From assembly GCF_007667425.1 (NCBI RefSeq), contig NZ_VDRC01000001.1, positions 682,001 to 746,000 of the forward strand: 64,000 nt of DNA. Direction: 5' to 3'. The notes beneath the pieces are model-generated. The model made no database searches and was not told where the DNA came from. It saw nothing but the letters and a program-made list of their open reading frames with translations. Of the stretch, positions 37,539 through 47,885 are shown piece after piece (position 1 is the first letter of the stretch; the number at the start of each line of letters is the position of its first letter). This DNA is from Microbacterium sp. 1.5R. GTDB taxonomy: Bacteria; Actinomycetota; Actinomycetes; Actinomycetales; Microbacteriaceae. The translations under genes were made by a program, and so were the position numbers.

Positions 37539-38141
37539 TCAGACCTTCGCCAGTCGCGCCGAGGCGTGGGAACGAAGAGGGGTGCCGAGCGCGGCGATGT
37601 CCCACGCCCAGAGCAGGTGTCCGTCGACGAGCCCGTACATACGGGAAGCGCCGGAGTAGTCCTTGGCGCCCGCAGCCCGCACGACGGCGTCGGTGGCGAT
37701 GTCGATGCGCGGACCGGTGATCTCGCCGAGGTACAGCTCCAGCATCCCGTCGGAATGCGCGAGCGACACCTCGATGGGGAAGCCCCCGGATGCCGCGCGG
37801 AGCGCCTCCACGTCGTCGACGTCGCGCTCGAGAGGTTCGCCGACCGGGGGCAGCAGCCCTGGTCCTGCGTCTGCGTCGGTGGCGGTCCGACCGAGCCGCC
37901 AGAATCCGGTCTCGGAGACGAGCGGGATCGACACGGCGTGGTCGTCGCCGGTGAAGACACCGGTGGCCGCGTAGTTGAGGAACGGGCCGCCGTCGTGGCT
38001 GAAGCTCACGCGGTGCGTGAACTCCCCCTGCAGCCGCTCGTCACCGACCGGATAGTCGATGACGCCGGTGCCCTCCCACACGCCGATCAGCCATGACAGC
38101 GGCGCGAGGTCGGCGGGGAGGTCGGTTGGTAGCTCGAGCAT
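37539..38141 (-). CDS. FABP-like / nitrobindin-family protein
   Basis: Beta-barrel protein of 200 aa of the THAP4/nitrobindin heme-binding family. The N-terminal GVWEGTG is the family GxWxGxG motif; MYGLVDGHLLWAWDIAALG and the His in PLRSHASARL near the C-terminus fit the region that supplies the heme-ligating His. It probably binds heme-Fe(III) and protects against reactive nitrogen or peroxynitrite (inference from family). Adjacent to ygfZ in the same operon, a common pair in actinobacteria. Confidence 0.9.
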   Translation of the reverse strand: MLELPTDLPADLAPLSWLIGVWEGTGVIDYPVGDERLQGEFTHRVSFSHDGGPFLNYAATGVFTGDDHAVSIPLVSETGFWRLGRTATDADAGPGLLPPVGEPLERDVDDVEALRAASGGFPIEVSLAHSDGMLELYLGEITGPRIDIATDAVVRAAGAKDYSGASRMYGLVDGHLLWAWDIAALGTPLRSHASARLAKV

Positions 38142-38146
38142 CGCGC

Positions 38147-38260
38147 TCAGCGCTGGCCGCGGAAGAGGTTGCGCAGCACCACGACCGAGACGAAGACGAT
38201 CGCGAGGCTCGCAAGGCCCAGCAGCCCGATGTAGAAGAGTTCGAGAGCCATGAGGTCCAT
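38147..38260 (-). CDS. 37-residue single-TM protein
   Basis: Very short protein starting MDLMALELFYIGLLGLA, one TM helix (about 6-28) and a basic end (RNLFRGQR). Supported by TAATGT at 38268-38273, which ends 7 nt before the ATG (leaderless pattern), and by close spacing (5 bp) to the FABP gene. Function unknown. Confidence 0.6.
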   Translation of the reverse strand: MDLMALELFYIGLLGLASLAIVFVSVVVLRNLFRGQR

Positions 38261-38298
38261 GACGTCCACATTACCCTCCGCGCGGGTGACTGTCGCGC

Positions 38299-38586
38299 TC
38301 AGGTGGCGAGAGCGGCCAGGCCGAACCCGACCGAGATGACGCCCATCACGAGCAGCGCGCCGAGCGCCCCGCCCGCGACGCGCAGAATGTAGCCCTGCGT
38401 GCGTCCGTACCAGAGCTGCACGGCGAACGACAGCAGCACGACGCCCCCGAATGCGACGAGGAGCCACGGCACCCGCCATTCCTCCGGCACCAGGATTCCG
38501 ATGCCGATCGACGCCGCGAACGCGACTGCCCAGACGACGAGCACGCCGACGAACGCGTTCCTCGGTGCGAGCGCAGGTTCCGTCAT
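38299..38586 (-). CDS. Small three-TM membrane protein
   Basis: Protein of 95 aa with three hydrophobic helices (about 12-34, 41-61, 69-93). No known family recognised. The ATG at 38586 is preferred over the in-frame start at 38604 because GAGAAT (38593-38598) ends 6 nt before it. It is divergent from glnR and the probable first gene of a unit with the 37-residue protein, FABP and ygfZ. Confidence 0.72.
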   Translation of the reverse strand: MTEPALAPRNAFVGVLVVWAVAFAASIGIGILVPEEWRVPWLLVAFGGVVLLSFAVQLWYGRTQGYILRVAGGALGALLVMGVISVGFGLAALAT

Positions 38587-38658
38587 GACTCCATTCTCAC
38601 CCATCTGCGCCCGGTATCATGGCCCCACGGCGTACCCCGCCGTCCGGAAGGAGTGCGT

Positions 38659-39342
38659 GTGGCCCAGGTGCTGGTGTTGACCAATGCTCCGATTGCGGAG
38701 CTGGTGCTTCCCGCCCTGGAACTGCTCAGCCACCGCGTGCGGCAGATCGCAGCGGAGCCGGCGCAGCTCGTGAGCGCCCCGGACTACGACGTGGTGATCG
38801 TCGACGGCCGTCAGGATCTCGTGGGCGCCAAGTCGCTGTGCCGACTGCTCCGCGCGGCCGGCCAGGAGGCACCGCTGCTGCTCGTCGTCACCGAGGGCGG
38901 CATGAGTGCTCTCTCCGGCGACTGGGGCATCGACGACGTGCTGCTGGCGACGGCCGGTCCCGCCGAGACCGACGCCCGGGTCCGCCTCGCGCTCGCCCGT
39001 CGAGATGAGATCGCCGAGCCGACGCGCGTGCAGGCATCCGGCGTGACCATCGACGAGCAGTCCTACTCGGCGAAGCTGCACGGCAGGGCGCTCGACCTCA
39101 CGTACAAGGAGTTCCAGCTCCTGCACTTCCTCGCCACGCACCCGTCGCGCGTGTTCACGCGCGAGCAGCTGCTCAGCGAGGTGTGGGGGTACGACTACTT
39201 CGGCGGCACGCGCACGGTCGACGTGCACGTGCGGCGGCTGCGCGCCAAGCTCGGCGACCAGGAGCAGATCATCGGCACGGTCCGCAACGTGGGCTACCGG
39301 TTCAACGTCTACGACGACGAGACCGTCCCGGCGACCCGCTGA
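38659..39342 (+). CDS. glnR: Nitrogen regulator GlnR (orphan OmpR-type)
   Basis: Protein of 227 aa with an atypical receiver ([41 protein letters not shown]49 conserved but with an unusual pocket, [22 protein letters not shown]) and a winged helix ([38 protein letters not shown]). These strings match the Streptomyces/mycobacterial GlnR pattern. There is no partner kinase, as expected: GlnR is not regulated by Asp phosphorylation. GTG 38659 has AAGGAG six bases upstream. It should control nitrogen assimilation; here it precedes ppk. Confidence 0.92.
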   Translation: MAQVLVLTNAPIAELVLPALELLSHRVRQIAAEPAQLVSAPDYDVVIVDGRQDLVGAKSLCRLLRAAGQEAPLLLVVTEGGMSALSGDWGIDDVLLATAGPAETDARVRLALARRDEIAEPTRVQASGVTIDEQSYSAKLHGRALDLTYKEFQLLHFLATHPSRVFTREQLLSEVWGYDYFGGTRTVDVHVRRLRAKLGDQEQIIGTVRNVGYRFNVYDDETVPATR

Positions 39343-39394
39343 GCGACGACACCCGTTCACACGCGCGACACCTCGCGGTGCTTAGATGTACCCC

Positions 39395-41560
39395 ATGATC
39401 GATCCCGCTCTCGCCGACGCTGGTCTCGGTGACGCCGAAGACGATGACTTCGATGCCATCGAGGCACCGGACGCCCAGCTGCCGGATCACCGGTACCTCG
39501 ACCGCGAGCTGAGCTGGCTCGCGTTCAACCAGCGCGTGCTGGAGCTCGCCGAGGATCCGAGCCTCCCCGAGCTCGAACGTGCCAACTTCCTGGCGATCTT
39601 CGCGAGCAACCTCGACGAGTTCTTCATGGTGCGCGTCGCCGGTCTGAAGCGGCGTATCGTCACCGGCCTCGCCGTGCCGACGAACATCGGGCGCTCCCCC
39701 GTCGACGCACTCGCCGACATCTCCCGCGAGGCCCACGCCCTGCAGCTGCGCCACGCCGACGCCTGGACGTCGCTCGTGCGCCCAGCCCTCGCCGATGCCG
39801 GCATCGAGATCACGGAGTGGTCCGACCTGACGGACGCCGAGCGCGAGGGACTCTCGGAGTACTTCGGCGCGCAGGTCTTCCCGGTGCTGATGCCGCTGGC
39901 GGTCGACCCCGCGCACCCGTTCCCGTACATCTCGGGCCTCTCGCTCAACCTCGCGATCCGGATCCGCAACGCCCGCACCGGCCGCCAGGAATTCGCTCGC
40001 CTGAAGGTGCCGCCGATGCTCCCCCGCTTCGTCGAGGTGCCTGGTACCGGCGAGATCAAGCGCTTCCTGAGCCTGGAAGAGCTCATCGCCAATCACCTCG
40101 GCGATCTCTTCCCCGGCATGGAGGTTCTCGACCACCACGCGTTCCGGCTGACCCGCAACGAGGACGTGGAGATCGAAGAGGACGAGAGCGAGAACCTCAT
40201 CCAGGCGCTCGAGGCCGAGCTGCTGCGGCGGCGCTTCGGACCGCCCATCCGTCTCGAGATCACCGACGACATGGACGAGGTCACGATGGAGCTGCTCGTG
40301 CGCGAGCTCGACATCACCGACCAGGAGATCTACCGCCTGCCCGGCCCGCTCGACCTGCGCGGCCTCTTCGACCTGTCGCGCATCGACCGCCCCGACCTGC
40401 GGTACCCGCCCCACCTGCCGACGACGGCCGTCGCCTTCCAGCCGACGGGAAGCAGCACGCGCGCCGACATCTTCGCCGCGATCCGCAAGTCGGACGTGCT
40501 CGTGCATCACCCGTACGAGTCGTTCACGACCAGCGTGGTGGCGTTCCTCGAACAGGCGGCCCGCGACCCGCACGTGCTCGCCATCAAGCAGACCCTCTAC
40601 CGCACCTCGGGTGATAGCCCCATCGTCGAGGCGCTGATCGACGCCGCCGAGGCGGGCAAGCAGGTGCTCGCCCTGGTCGAGGTCAAGGCGCGCTTCGACG
40701 AGGCGAACAACATCGTCTGGGCGCGCAAGCTCGAGAAGGCCGGCGTGCACGTCGTCTACGGGCTGGTCGGGCTCAAGACCCATTGCAAGCTCGCCCTCGT
40801 GATCCGCGAGGAGGAGGGCGTGCTCCGCCACTACTCGCACATCGGCACCGGCAACTACAACCCGAAGACCAGCCGCATCTACGAGGACTTCGGACTCTTC
40901 ACCACCGACGCCCAGGTCGGCAAGGACCTCACCCGCCTCTTCAACGAGTTGAGCGGCTACGCCATCGAGAAGAAGTTCAAGCGTCTGCTCGTCGCCCCGC
41001 TGCACCTGCGCAAGGGGCTCGTGCGCCTCATCGACGCGGAGCGGAAGCACGCCGAGGGCGGCGAACCGGCGCACATCCGCATCAAGGTGAACTCGATGGT
41101 CGACGAGGAGATCATCGATGCGCTCTACCGGGCCAGTGCGGCCGGGGTGAAGGTGGACGTGTGGGTGCGCGGCATCTGCAGCCTCCGAACGGACCTCGAC
41201 GGCGTCAGCGACAACATCACCGTGCGCAGCATCCTCGGCCGTTATCTCGAGCACTCGCGCATCTTCGCCTTCGAGCACGGCGGCGACCCGCAGGTCTACA
41301 TCGGCAGCGCCGACATGATGCACCGCAACCTCGACCGGCGCGTCGAGGCCCTGGTCCGCGTCACCGACCCCGCGCACGTGAAGGACCTGCTCGACTTCTT
41401 CGACCTCGCCATGGCACCGGGCACCTCGTCGTGGCATCTCGGCGAAGACGGTGTCTGGACCCGCCACGCCGAGGATGCCGACGGCAACCCGCTCGTGGAC
41501 CTGCAGGATAAGACCATGGGACTCATCCAGCGTCGTCGTCGGGCACGGGCGGTTCGATGA
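39395..41560 (+). CDS. ppk: Polyphosphate kinase 1
   Basis: Enzyme of 721 aa that makes polyphosphate from ATP. N domain with [19 protein letters not shown]; head domain; two catalytic C domains with [18 protein letters not shown] and the autophosphorylated H482 in [11 protein letters not shown], plus [18 protein letters not shown] 39395 is preferred to 39386 because TTAGAT (39382-39387) fits a leaderless promoter. It overlaps mutT1 by 4 bp. Close to regX3/phoU/pst, consistent with phosphate storage under RegX3 control in related actinobacteria. Confidence 0.96.
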   Translation: MIDPALADAGLGDAEDDDFDAIEAPDAQLPDHRYLDRELSWLAFNQRVLELAEDPSLPELERANFLAIFASNLDEFFMVRVAGLKRRIVTGLAVPTNIGRSPVDALADISREAHALQLRHADAWTSLVRPALADAGIEITEWSDLTDAEREGLSEYFGAQVFPVLMPLAVDPAHPFPYISGLSLNLAIRIRNARTGRQEFARLKVPPMLPRFVEVPGTGEIKRFLSLEELIANHLGDLFPGMEVLDHHAFRLTRNEDVEIEEDESENLIQALEAELLRRRFGPPIRLEITDDMDEVTMELLVRELDITDQEIYRLPGPLDLRGLFDLSRIDRPDLRYPPHLPTTAVAFQPTGSSTRADIFAAIRKSDVLVHHPYESFTTSVVAFLEQAARDPHVLAIKQTLYRTSGDSPIVEALIDAAEAGKQVLALVEVKARFDEANNIVWARKLEKAGVHVVYGLVGLKTHCKLALVIREEEGVLRHYSHIGTGNYNPKTSRIYEDFGLFTTDAQVGKDLTRLFNELSGYAIEKKFKRLLVAPLHLRKGLVRLIDAERKHAEGGEPAHIRIKVNSMVDEEIIDALYRASAAGVKVDVWVRGICSLRTDLDGVSDNITVRSILGRYLEHSRIFAFEHGGDPQVYIGSADMMHRNLDRRVEALVRVTDPAHVKDLLDFFDLAMAPGTSSWHLGEDGVWTRHAEDADGNPLVDLQDKTMGLIQRRRRARAVR

Positions 41561-42534
41561 CCCCGCAGGCCACCGCTCGGGCCACGCGTTCGAAGTGGAC
41601 GGACAAAGCCGTGTACGCGGCGGGCGCCGTCGTGTGGCGTCTCGTCGACGACAAGCTGCACATCCTGCTGATCCACCGCACGAAGTACCGCGACGTCACG
41701 CTCCCGAAGGGCAAGGTCGATCCCGGGGAGATGCTCGCCGAGACCGCGGTGCGCGAGGTGCATGAGGAGACCGGCATCCGCGTCTCGCTCGGGGTCCCCG
41801 TGGGGGTCAGCCGCTACCACCTGCCGTCGGCGAAGCAGAAGGTCGTGCACTACTGGGCCGCCGAGGCGACACCCGACGCGATCCGCGAATCGACGTTCGT
41901 CCCGAACCGCGAGATCGCCGCGATCGAATGGGTGCCGCTGAAGAAGGCCCGCTCGCGGCTGAGCTACCCGGTCGATCTGGAGATCCTCGACTTCTTCGCG
42001 AAGCTCGTCGACGACGGCGTGCTGCGCACGTTCCCGGTGATCGCGCTGCGGCACGCGAAGGCGCTCCCCCGATCCGAGTGGGATGGAGCGGATGCCGCGC
42101 GTCCGCTCACCGCCCGCGGACGCCGTCAGGCGGACTCGATCGTCGGTCCCCTGCGGGCGTTCGGAGTGCGCCGGATCGTGACGAGCGACGCCGTCCGCTG
42201 CGTCCGGACGGTCAAGCCGCTCGCGCAGTCCCTCGGCCGGAAGGCCGTGAAGACCGACAAGATCAGCCAGGACGCGTGGGAGGACGGCACCGACGACCTG
42301 CGGTCGGTCATCGGTCGACGGGTGCGCTCCGGCAAGCCGTCGGTGATCTGCAGTCACGGACCGGTGCTGCCCGGCATCCTCTCCGAGATCGCGCTGGCGA
42401 CCGGCACGATCCAGGGCTCGTACGTCAGCAGCGCCGCCGACCTCGACACGGGCGCGTTCTCGGTGGTGCACCTGTCGTCGTCGAATCCCGGGTCGGGGAT
42501 CATCGCGATCGAGACGCACAGCCCCAAGGTCTGA
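41557..42534 (+). CDS. mutT1: MutT1-type NUDIX + histidine phosphatase protein
   Basis: Two-domain enzyme of 325 aa. N-terminal NUDIX hydrolase with the box [22 protein letters not shown] split as GKVDPGE and REVHEETG (residues ~50-71). C-terminal histidine-phosphatase domain (about 165-325) with the catalytic [18 protein letters not shown] and [11 protein letters not shown]. In mycobacteria this architecture hydrolyses 8-oxo-GTP/dGTP and diadenosine polyphosphates. Start ATG overlaps the ppk stop (ATGA). A ppk-mutT1 pair is common in actinobacteria. Confidence 0.93.
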   Translation: MTPQATARATRSKWTDKAVYAAGAVVWRLVDDKLHILLIHRTKYRDVTLPKGKVDPGEMLAETAVREVHEETGIRVSLGVPVGVSRYHLPSAKQKVVHYWAAEATPDAIRESTFVPNREIAAIEWVPLKKARSRLSYPVDLEILDFFAKLVDDGVLRTFPVIALRHAKALPRSEWDGADAARPLTARGRRQADSIVGPLRAFGVRRIVTSDAVRCVRTVKPLAQSLGRKAVKTDKISQDAWEDGTDDLRSVIGRRVRSGKPSVICSHGPVLPGILSEIALATGTIQGSYVSSAADLDTGAFSVVHLSSSNPGSGIIAIETHSPKV

Positions 42535-42612
42535 CGTTCGTCGGGCCCTCCCCGTTCGGGGTAGCGGATTCTCCGCGTGGTCGCGCGGATCGTCTCCAGA
42601 GAGACGCCCGTC

Positions 42613-42667
42613 GTTCACCTTCCGTTCACCTGCGAGGTTGAGTCTCGTTAACCGCCGCACCTAGCGT
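42613..42667 (+). promoter_or_regulatory. Pho box and promoter of pstSCAB
   Basis: Two direct copies of GTTCACC (42613-42619, 42624-42630) spaced by 11 bp, a Pho-box layout for RegX3/PhoP-type regulators, and a further GTTAACC at 42647-42653. A promoter follows: TTGAGT (42638-42643), 18 bp, TAGCGT (42662-42667). The box sits right upstream of the -35, where an activator would contact polymerase. Confidence 0.78.
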
Positions 42668-42718
42668 CACTGTGTGCCCTGCACCGGGCCCCACCCATCC
42701 ATGATCGAAGGATCCACA

Positions 42719-43819
42719 GTGAAGATCTCCCGAATCGCACGTATCGGCGCCATCGGCGCCGTCGCCGCTCTCGCACTCGCCGGCTGCGCCGCGAACGAAG
42801 GCGGCAGCGGGTCGTCCGACGCCCCCACCGACTCGACGCTGTCCGGCAGCCTCGACGCGACCGGCGCCTCCTCGCAGGAGGCCGCGCAGCAGTCCTGGGT
42901 CGCCGCCTTCCAGACGGCCAACCCCGACGTGACCGTCAACTACACCGCGACGGGGTCGGGCACCGGCCGCGAGAACTTCATCGCCGGCTCCTCGAACTTC
43001 ATCGGCTCGGACCGCGCGTTCAACACCGACGAGCTCGCCAAGGGTGGCTTCGGCTCTTGCGCCTCCGACGAGATCGTCGAGATCCCCGTCTACATCTCGC
43101 CCGTCGCCGTCGCCTTCAACCTCGACGGCATCGACGAGCTGAACCTCGACGGCAAGACGCTCGCCGGCATCTTCTCGGGGTCGATCACGAAGTGGAACGA
43201 CCCGGCCATCGCCGACCAGAACGAGGGCGTCGACCTGCCCGACCAGGCCATCGTGCCGGTGCACCGCGCCGACGCATCGGGCACGCAGGAGACCTTCACC
43301 AAGTACCTCAGCGCCGTAGCCCCCGACGTGTGGACCTACGAGGCCGCCGACGAGTGGCCGCTGCAGTCCGGTGAGGCCGGCGACGGCACCTCCGGGGTCG
43401 TCGACGCGATCACCAACGGCTCCGGATACATCGGCTTCGCCGACGCCTCCCGCACCGCCGACCTCGGTCAGGTCGCCGTCGAGGTCGAGGGCGAGTACGT
43501 CGCCTACTCCGCCGAGGCCGCCGCCGCGCTCGTCGAGGCGTCGCCGCTCGAAGAGGGTCGCTCCGACCACGACCTCGCGTACGCCGTCGACCCGGCCGCC
43601 GCCCCCGCCGGCTCGTACCCGATCGCCCTGGTGTCGTACCTCATCGGCTGCGTCGAGTACGACGACGCCGAGACCGCCGGCCTCGTGAAGGCGTACTTCC
43701 AGTACGTCGCCTCGGCCGAGGGCCAGGACGCCGCCGCCGAGGCCGCAGGCAGCGCGCCGATCTCGGACACCCTGCGCGACCAGATCAACACCGCGATCGA
43801 CGCGATCGTCACCGAGTGA
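42719..43819 (+). CDS. pstS: Phosphate ABC transporter substrate-binding lipoprotein
   Basis: Lipoprotein of 366 aa that captures phosphate outside the membrane. Signal peptide with lipobox ALALAGC; phosphate-binding signatures GSGTGRENFI, FIGSDRAF and RADASGTQETFTKYL. GTG 42719 has GAAGGA 6 nt upstream; an ATG at 42701 is an in-frame alternative. Starts the pst operon under the Pho box. The first ~20 residues after the Cys are a flexible Gly/Ser stretch. Confidence 0.95.
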   Translation: MKISRIARIGAIGAVAALALAGCAANEGGSGSSDAPTDSTLSGSLDATGASSQEAAQQSWVAAFQTANPDVTVNYTATGSGTGRENFIAGSSNFIGSDRAFNTDELAKGGFGSCASDEIVEIPVYISPVAVAFNLDGIDELNLDGKTLAGIFSGSITKWNDPAIADQNEGVDLPDQAIVPVHRADASGTQETFTKYLSAVAPDVWTYEAADEWPLQSGEAGDGTSGVVDAITNGSGYIGFADASRTADLGQVAVEVEGEYVAYSAEAAAALVEASPLEEGRSDHDLAYAVDPAAAPAGSYPIALVSYLIGCVEYDDAETAGLVKAYFQYVASAEGQDAAAEAAGSAPISDTLRDQINTAIDAIVTE

Positions 43820-43857
43820 CCGAGAGCTCGGCCGCTGGCTGAGCTCAGGTCCCGGCG

Positions 43858-43900
43858 CCCCCGGGTGTCGGTCGACAGGACCTCGACCGATACCCGGGGG
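43858..43900 (+). terminator. Intra-operon hairpin between pstS and pstC
   Basis: 18-bp stem (43858-43875 with 43883-43900) with one G-U wobble and a 7-nt loop CAGGACC. It has no T-tract and lies in the 135-bp gap of the operon, so it is probably a partial terminator or an mRNA stabiliser that keeps PstS levels above those of the membrane subunits. Confidence 0.75.
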
Positions 43901-43954
43901 CACCCGCATGAAGACACCCGACAGTCCCTCAGAGCACACCGTGGAGCCGCTCAG

Positions 43955-44920
43955 ATGACCACCACCACAACGGGCCCAGAGACCCGTTCACCCGGGTCGC
44001 GCACCGCGCTGCGTCGTCGGGGCGACCTCGTCTTCTCCGGCACCGCTCTCGGCGCCGGCCTCGTCATCCTCATCACCCTGGCCGCGGTCGCGATCTTCCT
44101 CATCGTGCAGGCGATCCCCGCCCTGTCGCCCGACACGTCGAACAACCACATCCTCGACGGACAGCAGTTCCTGTCCTGGGTGTGGCCCTTCGTGTTCGGC
44201 ACGCTGTGGTCGAGTCTGATCGCCCTGATCATCGCCGCCCCGATCGCCATCGGCATCGCGCTCTTCATCTCGCACTACGCACCCCGTCGCCTCGCCGGGG
44301 TGCTCGGCTACATCATCGACCTGCTGGCGGCGGTGCCGTCGGTCGTCTTCGGCCTCTGGGGCGCCCTGACCTTCGCGCCGATGCTCGTGCCCTTCTACAA
44401 GTGGCTGAACGAGAACCTCGGCTGGATCCCGCTCTTCGGCGGGACGCCGTCGGGAACCGGCAAGACCATCCTCACGGCATCCCTCGTGCTCGCGGTCATG
44501 ATCCTCCCGATCATGACCGCCATCTGCCGCGAAGTCTTCCTGCAGACGCCGAAGCTCCACGAGGAGGCGGCGCTCGCCCTCGGCGCGACCCGCTGGGAGA
44601 TGGTCCGCATGGCGGTGCTGCCCTTCGCCCGCAGCGGCATGGTGTCGGGCGCGATGCTCGGTCTCGGCCGCGCTCTCGGCGAGACGATGGCCGTGACCCT
44701 GGTCCTCTCGCCGCTCGGCATCATCACGTTCAACCTGATCAACCCGGAGAACCCGACGACGATCCCCGCGATCATCGCCCTGCGCTTCCCCGAGGCGCAC
44801 GATGAGGGCGTCAACACTCTCATCGCGGCCGGCCTGATCCTCTTCATCGTCACCTTCGTCGTCAACTTCATCGCCCGCTGGATCGTCTCGCGCCGCGCCG
44901 AGTTCTCGGGAGCCAACTGA
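43955..44920 (+). CDS. pstC: Phosphate ABC transporter permease PstC
   Basis: Inner-membrane permease of 321 aa with six main TM helices. Conserved coupling (EAA) loop near residue 205: HEEAALALGATRWEMVRMAV, followed by GMVSGAMLGLGRALGETMAV. ATG 43955 is the first good start after the hairpin (GGAG about 10 nt upstream). The next gene, pstA, begins one base after its stop. Confidence 0.96.
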   Translation: MTTTTTGPETRSPGSRTALRRRGDLVFSGTALGAGLVILITLAAVAIFLIVQAIPALSPDTSNNHILDGQQFLSWVWPFVFGTLWSSLIALIIAAPIAIGIALFISHYAPRRLAGVLGYIIDLLAAVPSVVFGLWGALTFAPMLVPFYKWLNENLGWIPLFGGTPSGTGKTILTASLVLAVMILPIMTAICREVFLQTPKLHEEAALALGATRWEMVRMAVLPFARSGMVSGAMLGLGRALGETMAVTLVLSPLGIITFNLINPENPTTIPAIIALRFPEAHDEGVNTLIAAGLILFIVTFVVNFIARWIVSRRAEFSGAN

Positions 44921-44921
44921 C

Positions 44922-46019
44922 ATGACCGCCACCTTGACCCCCACCCCGGTCGCGGCGACCACGCACACGACCTCGGCCGGGCACCTGGCCAAATGGATGC
45001 CGTGGGCCCTGCTGCTCGTCGCGGTCGTCGTGTCCGGCACCGTCTTCGCCTTCATGAACGCCGGCGGCGACCCCGCCGACTTCAACATCGCGCTCACCCT
45101 CGTCGTCGGGCTGCTGCTCTACATGGTGCTGATCTTCGTGATCTCGTCGGTGGTCGAGAGCCGCCGCCACGCCGTCGACCGCCTGATGACGGCACTCGTC
45201 TCCGGCGCGTTCGTGGTCGCGCTGCTCCCGCTCGTCTCGCTGCTCTACACGGTCGTCGTGAACGGCCTCGCCCGGTTCGACGGCGAGTTCTTCAGCTTCT
45301 CGATGCGCAACATCGTGGGCGAGGGCGGCGGCGCGGTGCACGCCATCTGGGGCACGCTGCTCATCACGCTCGGCGCCACGATCATCTCGGTGCCGATCGG
45401 TCTGATGACCTCGATCTACCTGGTCGAGTACGGCGAGGGCCGCAAGCTCGCCCGCGGCATCACGTTCCTCGTCGACGTCATGACCGGCATCCCGTCGATC
45501 GTCGCCGGTCTGTTCATCTACTCGGTCTTCGCCCTCATCGTCGGGCCGGGAACCCGGATGGGCATCATGGGCTCGCTCGCGCTGTCGGTGCTGATGATCC
45601 CGGTCGTGGTCCGGGGCTCCGAGGAGCTGCTGCGCATCGTCCCGAACGAACTCCGCGAGGCGGCGTACGCGCTCGGCGTGCCGAAGTGGCTGACCATCCT
45701 CAAGGTCGTGCTGCCGACCGCGATCGCCGGCATCACGACCTCGATCATGCTCGCCATCTCGCGCGTCATCGGCGAGACCGCACCGCTGCTGCTCACCGTC
45801 GGCATCGTGCAGGGCATGAACACGAACATGTTCAGCGGGCAGATGGCGACATTGCCGGTGTTCTCGTACATGCAGGCGAAGTACCCCGGCATCCCCGTCG
45901 ATGCCTATCTCGACCGCGCCTGGGCCTCCGCCCTGACCCTCATCCTCATCGTGATGGTGCTGAACCTGCTGGCGAGGATCATCGCCAAGGTGTTCGCACC
46001 CAAGACCGCCGGCCGCTGA
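44922..46019 (+). CDS. pstA: Phosphate ABC transporter permease PstA
   Basis: Permease of 365 aa. It has eight predicted TM helices, with two additional N-terminal TMs compared with the basic PstA fold (residues ~25-80). Coupling loop: [20 protein letters not shown]. Conserved [18 protein letters not shown] and [16 protein letters not shown]. It forms the channel heterodimer with PstC and docks PstB. Confidence 0.95.
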   Translation: MTATLTPTPVAATTHTTSAGHLAKWMPWALLLVAVVVSGTVFAFMNAGGDPADFNIALTLVVGLLLYMVLIFVISSVVESRRHAVDRLMTALVSGAFVVALLPLVSLLYTVVVNGLARFDGEFFSFSMRNIVGEGGGAVHAIWGTLLITLGATIISVPIGLMTSIYLVEYGEGRKLARGITFLVDVMTGIPSIVAGLFIYSVFALIVGPGTRMGIMGSLALSVLMIPVVVRGSEELLRIVPNELREAAYALGVPKWLTILKVVLPTAIAGITTSIMLAISRVIGETAPLLLTVGIVQGMNTNMFSGQMATLPVFSYMQAKYPGIPVDAYLDRAWASALTLILIVMVLNLLARIIAKVFAPKTAGR

Positions 46020-46048
46020 GCCGACCCGACCGTAAAGAAGGATCACTC

Positions 46049-46828
46049 GTGTCCAAGAGCATCGAAGTCAACGACCTCAACGTCTACTACAGCGACTTCC
46101 TGGCCGTCGAGGGCGTCAACATCGACATCAAGCCGAACACCGTGACGGCCTTCATCGGCCCATCCGGTTGCGGCAAGTCCACGTTCCTGCGCACGCTGAA
46201 CCGCATGCACGAGGTCATCCCCGGCGCACGCGTCGAAGGCGAGGTGCTGATCGACGGCAAGAACCTCTACGGCGCCAGCGTCGACCCTGTGCTCGTTCGG
46301 CGCCAGGTCGGCATGGTGTTCCAGCGACCGAACCCGTTCCCGACGATGTCGATCAAGGAGAACGTGCTCGCCGGCGTGAAGCTCAACAACTCGCGGATGG
46401 CGAAGAGCGATCAGGAGGCCCTCGTCGAGCGGTCGCTGCGCGGCGCGAACCTCTGGAACGAGGTCAAGGACCGCCTCGACAAGCCGGGCTCCGGCCTCTC
46501 GGGCGGCCAGCAGCAGCGTCTGTGCATCGCCCGCGCGATCGCCGTCTCCCCCGACGTGATCCTGATGGACGAGCCCTGCTCGGCGCTCGACCCGATCTCG
46601 ACCTTCGCGATCGAGGAGCTCATCGCCGAGATCAAGCAGGAGTACACCGTCGTCATCGTCACGCACAACATGCAGCAGGCGAGCCGCGTCTCCGACAAGA
46701 CAGCCTTCTTCAACATCGCCGGCACCGGCAAGCCGGGCAAGCTCATCGAGTACGACGACACCAGCACGATCTTCACGACCCCGTCGGTGCAGGCCACCGA
46801 GGACTACGTCTCGGGCCGCTTCGGCTGA
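46049..46828 (+). CDS. pstB: Phosphate ABC transporter ATPase PstB
   Basis: ATPase of 259 aa. Walker [11 protein letters not shown]-loop [13 protein letters not shown], signature [15 protein letters not shown], Walker [15 protein letters not shown]-loop [16 protein letters not shown] 46049 is set by AAGAAGGA upstream. Last gene of pstSCAB. PstB also relays the phosphate signal to PhoU. Confidence 0.97.
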   Translation: MSKSIEVNDLNVYYSDFLAVEGVNIDIKPNTVTAFIGPSGCGKSTFLRTLNRMHEVIPGARVEGEVLIDGKNLYGASVDPVLVRRQVGMVFQRPNPFPTMSIKENVLAGVKLNNSRMAKSDQEALVERSLRGANLWNEVKDRLDKPGSGLSGGQQQRLCIARAIAVSPDVILMDEPCSALDPISTFAIEELIAEIKQEYTVVIVTHNMQQASRVSDKTAFFNIAGTGKPGKLIEYDDTSTIFTTPSVQATEDYVSGRFG

Positions 46829-46894
46829 GCCCGAGCCGGTCCGGGCGCTCCACTCCCACGATTCCCACCTCGGAGACCCGGACCTCGCACCCCT

Positions 46895-46924
46895 GGCCGG
46901 TGTGTCCCCACGGACACACCGGCC
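46895..46924. terminator. Bidirectional terminator pstB / pabC
   Basis: Perfect 13-bp stem (46895-46907 with 46912-46924) and CCAC loop, between convergent pstB and pabC. Confidence 0.88.
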
Positions 46925-46945
46925 GCGGCGTCCTCCCCACCAGGG

Positions 46946-47830
46946 TCAGTCGCGCGGCGAGAGGAGGTACTCGTTCAGCTCGGCCGTGAGGGCATGGTCG
47001 ACGGGCAGCTCGAGGTCGTCGACGGCGGTGATGGGCGCGGCGAGGCGCACGCTCGACACGAGCCACGCCGCATCGACCGACGTGAGATCGGATGCCGGGA
47101 TGCTGTCGTACTCCGCCGCGAAGCCCCGCGCGGTCAGATGCTCGTACACGCTCAGCTGGGTGGTGCCGTGCAGGATGCCGCCGTTGGGCGCCGGGGTGAG
47201 GAACCGGTCACCGCGCCGGAGGATCAGCGACGCCGTCGGCGCCTCGAGCACGAAGCCGTCGCGCGACAGGAAGATCGCGTCGTCCGCTCCGCGCCGGTGG
47301 GCCTCGCGCAGGGCCGCCATGTTCACGGCGTACGACAGGGTCTTCGCGCCGAGCAGCAGCCAGGGTGCCCGCTGCGCGATATCGAGGTCGTAGCCCCGGT
47401 CGAGGGTGACGACGCGCACGCCCCTCTCACGAACCCCGGAGAAGTCGGATGCCGGGGCGACCGTCACCCACGCCGTGGGGGTCGGCCCGTGCTCGACCCC
47501 ACGGCTGAGGATGAGCTTGATGACGTACTCGCCGTCGCCGCACCCGGCGGCCGCTGCATCCACCGCCTGATGCCACTGCCTCTGGTTCGGCACCGGCAGG
47601 TCGCACAGGCGCGCCGAATGCGCGAGGCGCTCGAGGTGCGGCACGACCTCCTGCGCATGCCGGTCGACCACGCCGATCGACTCGAACACCCCGTCGCCGC
47701 GCTGGGTGCTGAGCTCACCCACGCTCAGCGCGGGAGCGGCGGCGTCGACCCTGGTGAAGGTGTCGGCGAAGTCGGTGCGGTCGGCGTCGACCTCTGCCGG
47801 GTCGATCATGAGAGCGAATCGCTGAGTCAT
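46946..47830 (-). CDS. pabC: Aminodeoxychorismate lyase family (BCAT fold)
   Basis: PLP enzyme of 294 aa, fold type IV. The PLP Lys is K163 (LLGAKTLSYAVNM); GFVLEAPTASLILR and GGILHGTTQLSVYEHL bind the cofactor phosphate and substrate. Most likely it releases pyruvate from 4-amino-4-deoxychorismate to give p-aminobenzoate for folate; a D-amino-acid or branched-chain transaminase cannot be fully excluded because no other pab gene is nearby. TAGGCT (47837-47842) ends 6 nt before the ATG, suggesting a leaderless mRNA. Confidence 0.85.
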   Translation of the reverse strand: MTQRFALMIDPAEVDADRTDFADTFTRVDAAAPALSVGELSTQRGDGVFESIGVVDRHAQEVVPHLERLAHSARLCDLPVPNQRQWHQAVDAAAAGCGDGEYVIKLILSRGVEHGPTPTAWVTVAPASDFSGVRERGVRVVTLDRGYDLDIAQRAPWLLLGAKTLSYAVNMAALREAHRRGADDAIFLSRDGFVLEAPTASLILRRGDRFLTPAPNGGILHGTTQLSVYEHLTARGFAAEYDSIPASDLTSVDAAWLVSSVRLAAPITAVDDLELPVDHALTAELNEYLLSPRD

Positions 47831-47885
47831 GATGAGAGCCTACGACCCGGGGAATACCCGTCGCCGCATCGCGTTACACTGGTAC

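Noticed and set aside
39302..41467. 721-codon open frame antisense to ppk
   Set aside because: Mirror of a conserved enzyme gene; composition is typical for an antisense shadow and it has no recognisable domain.
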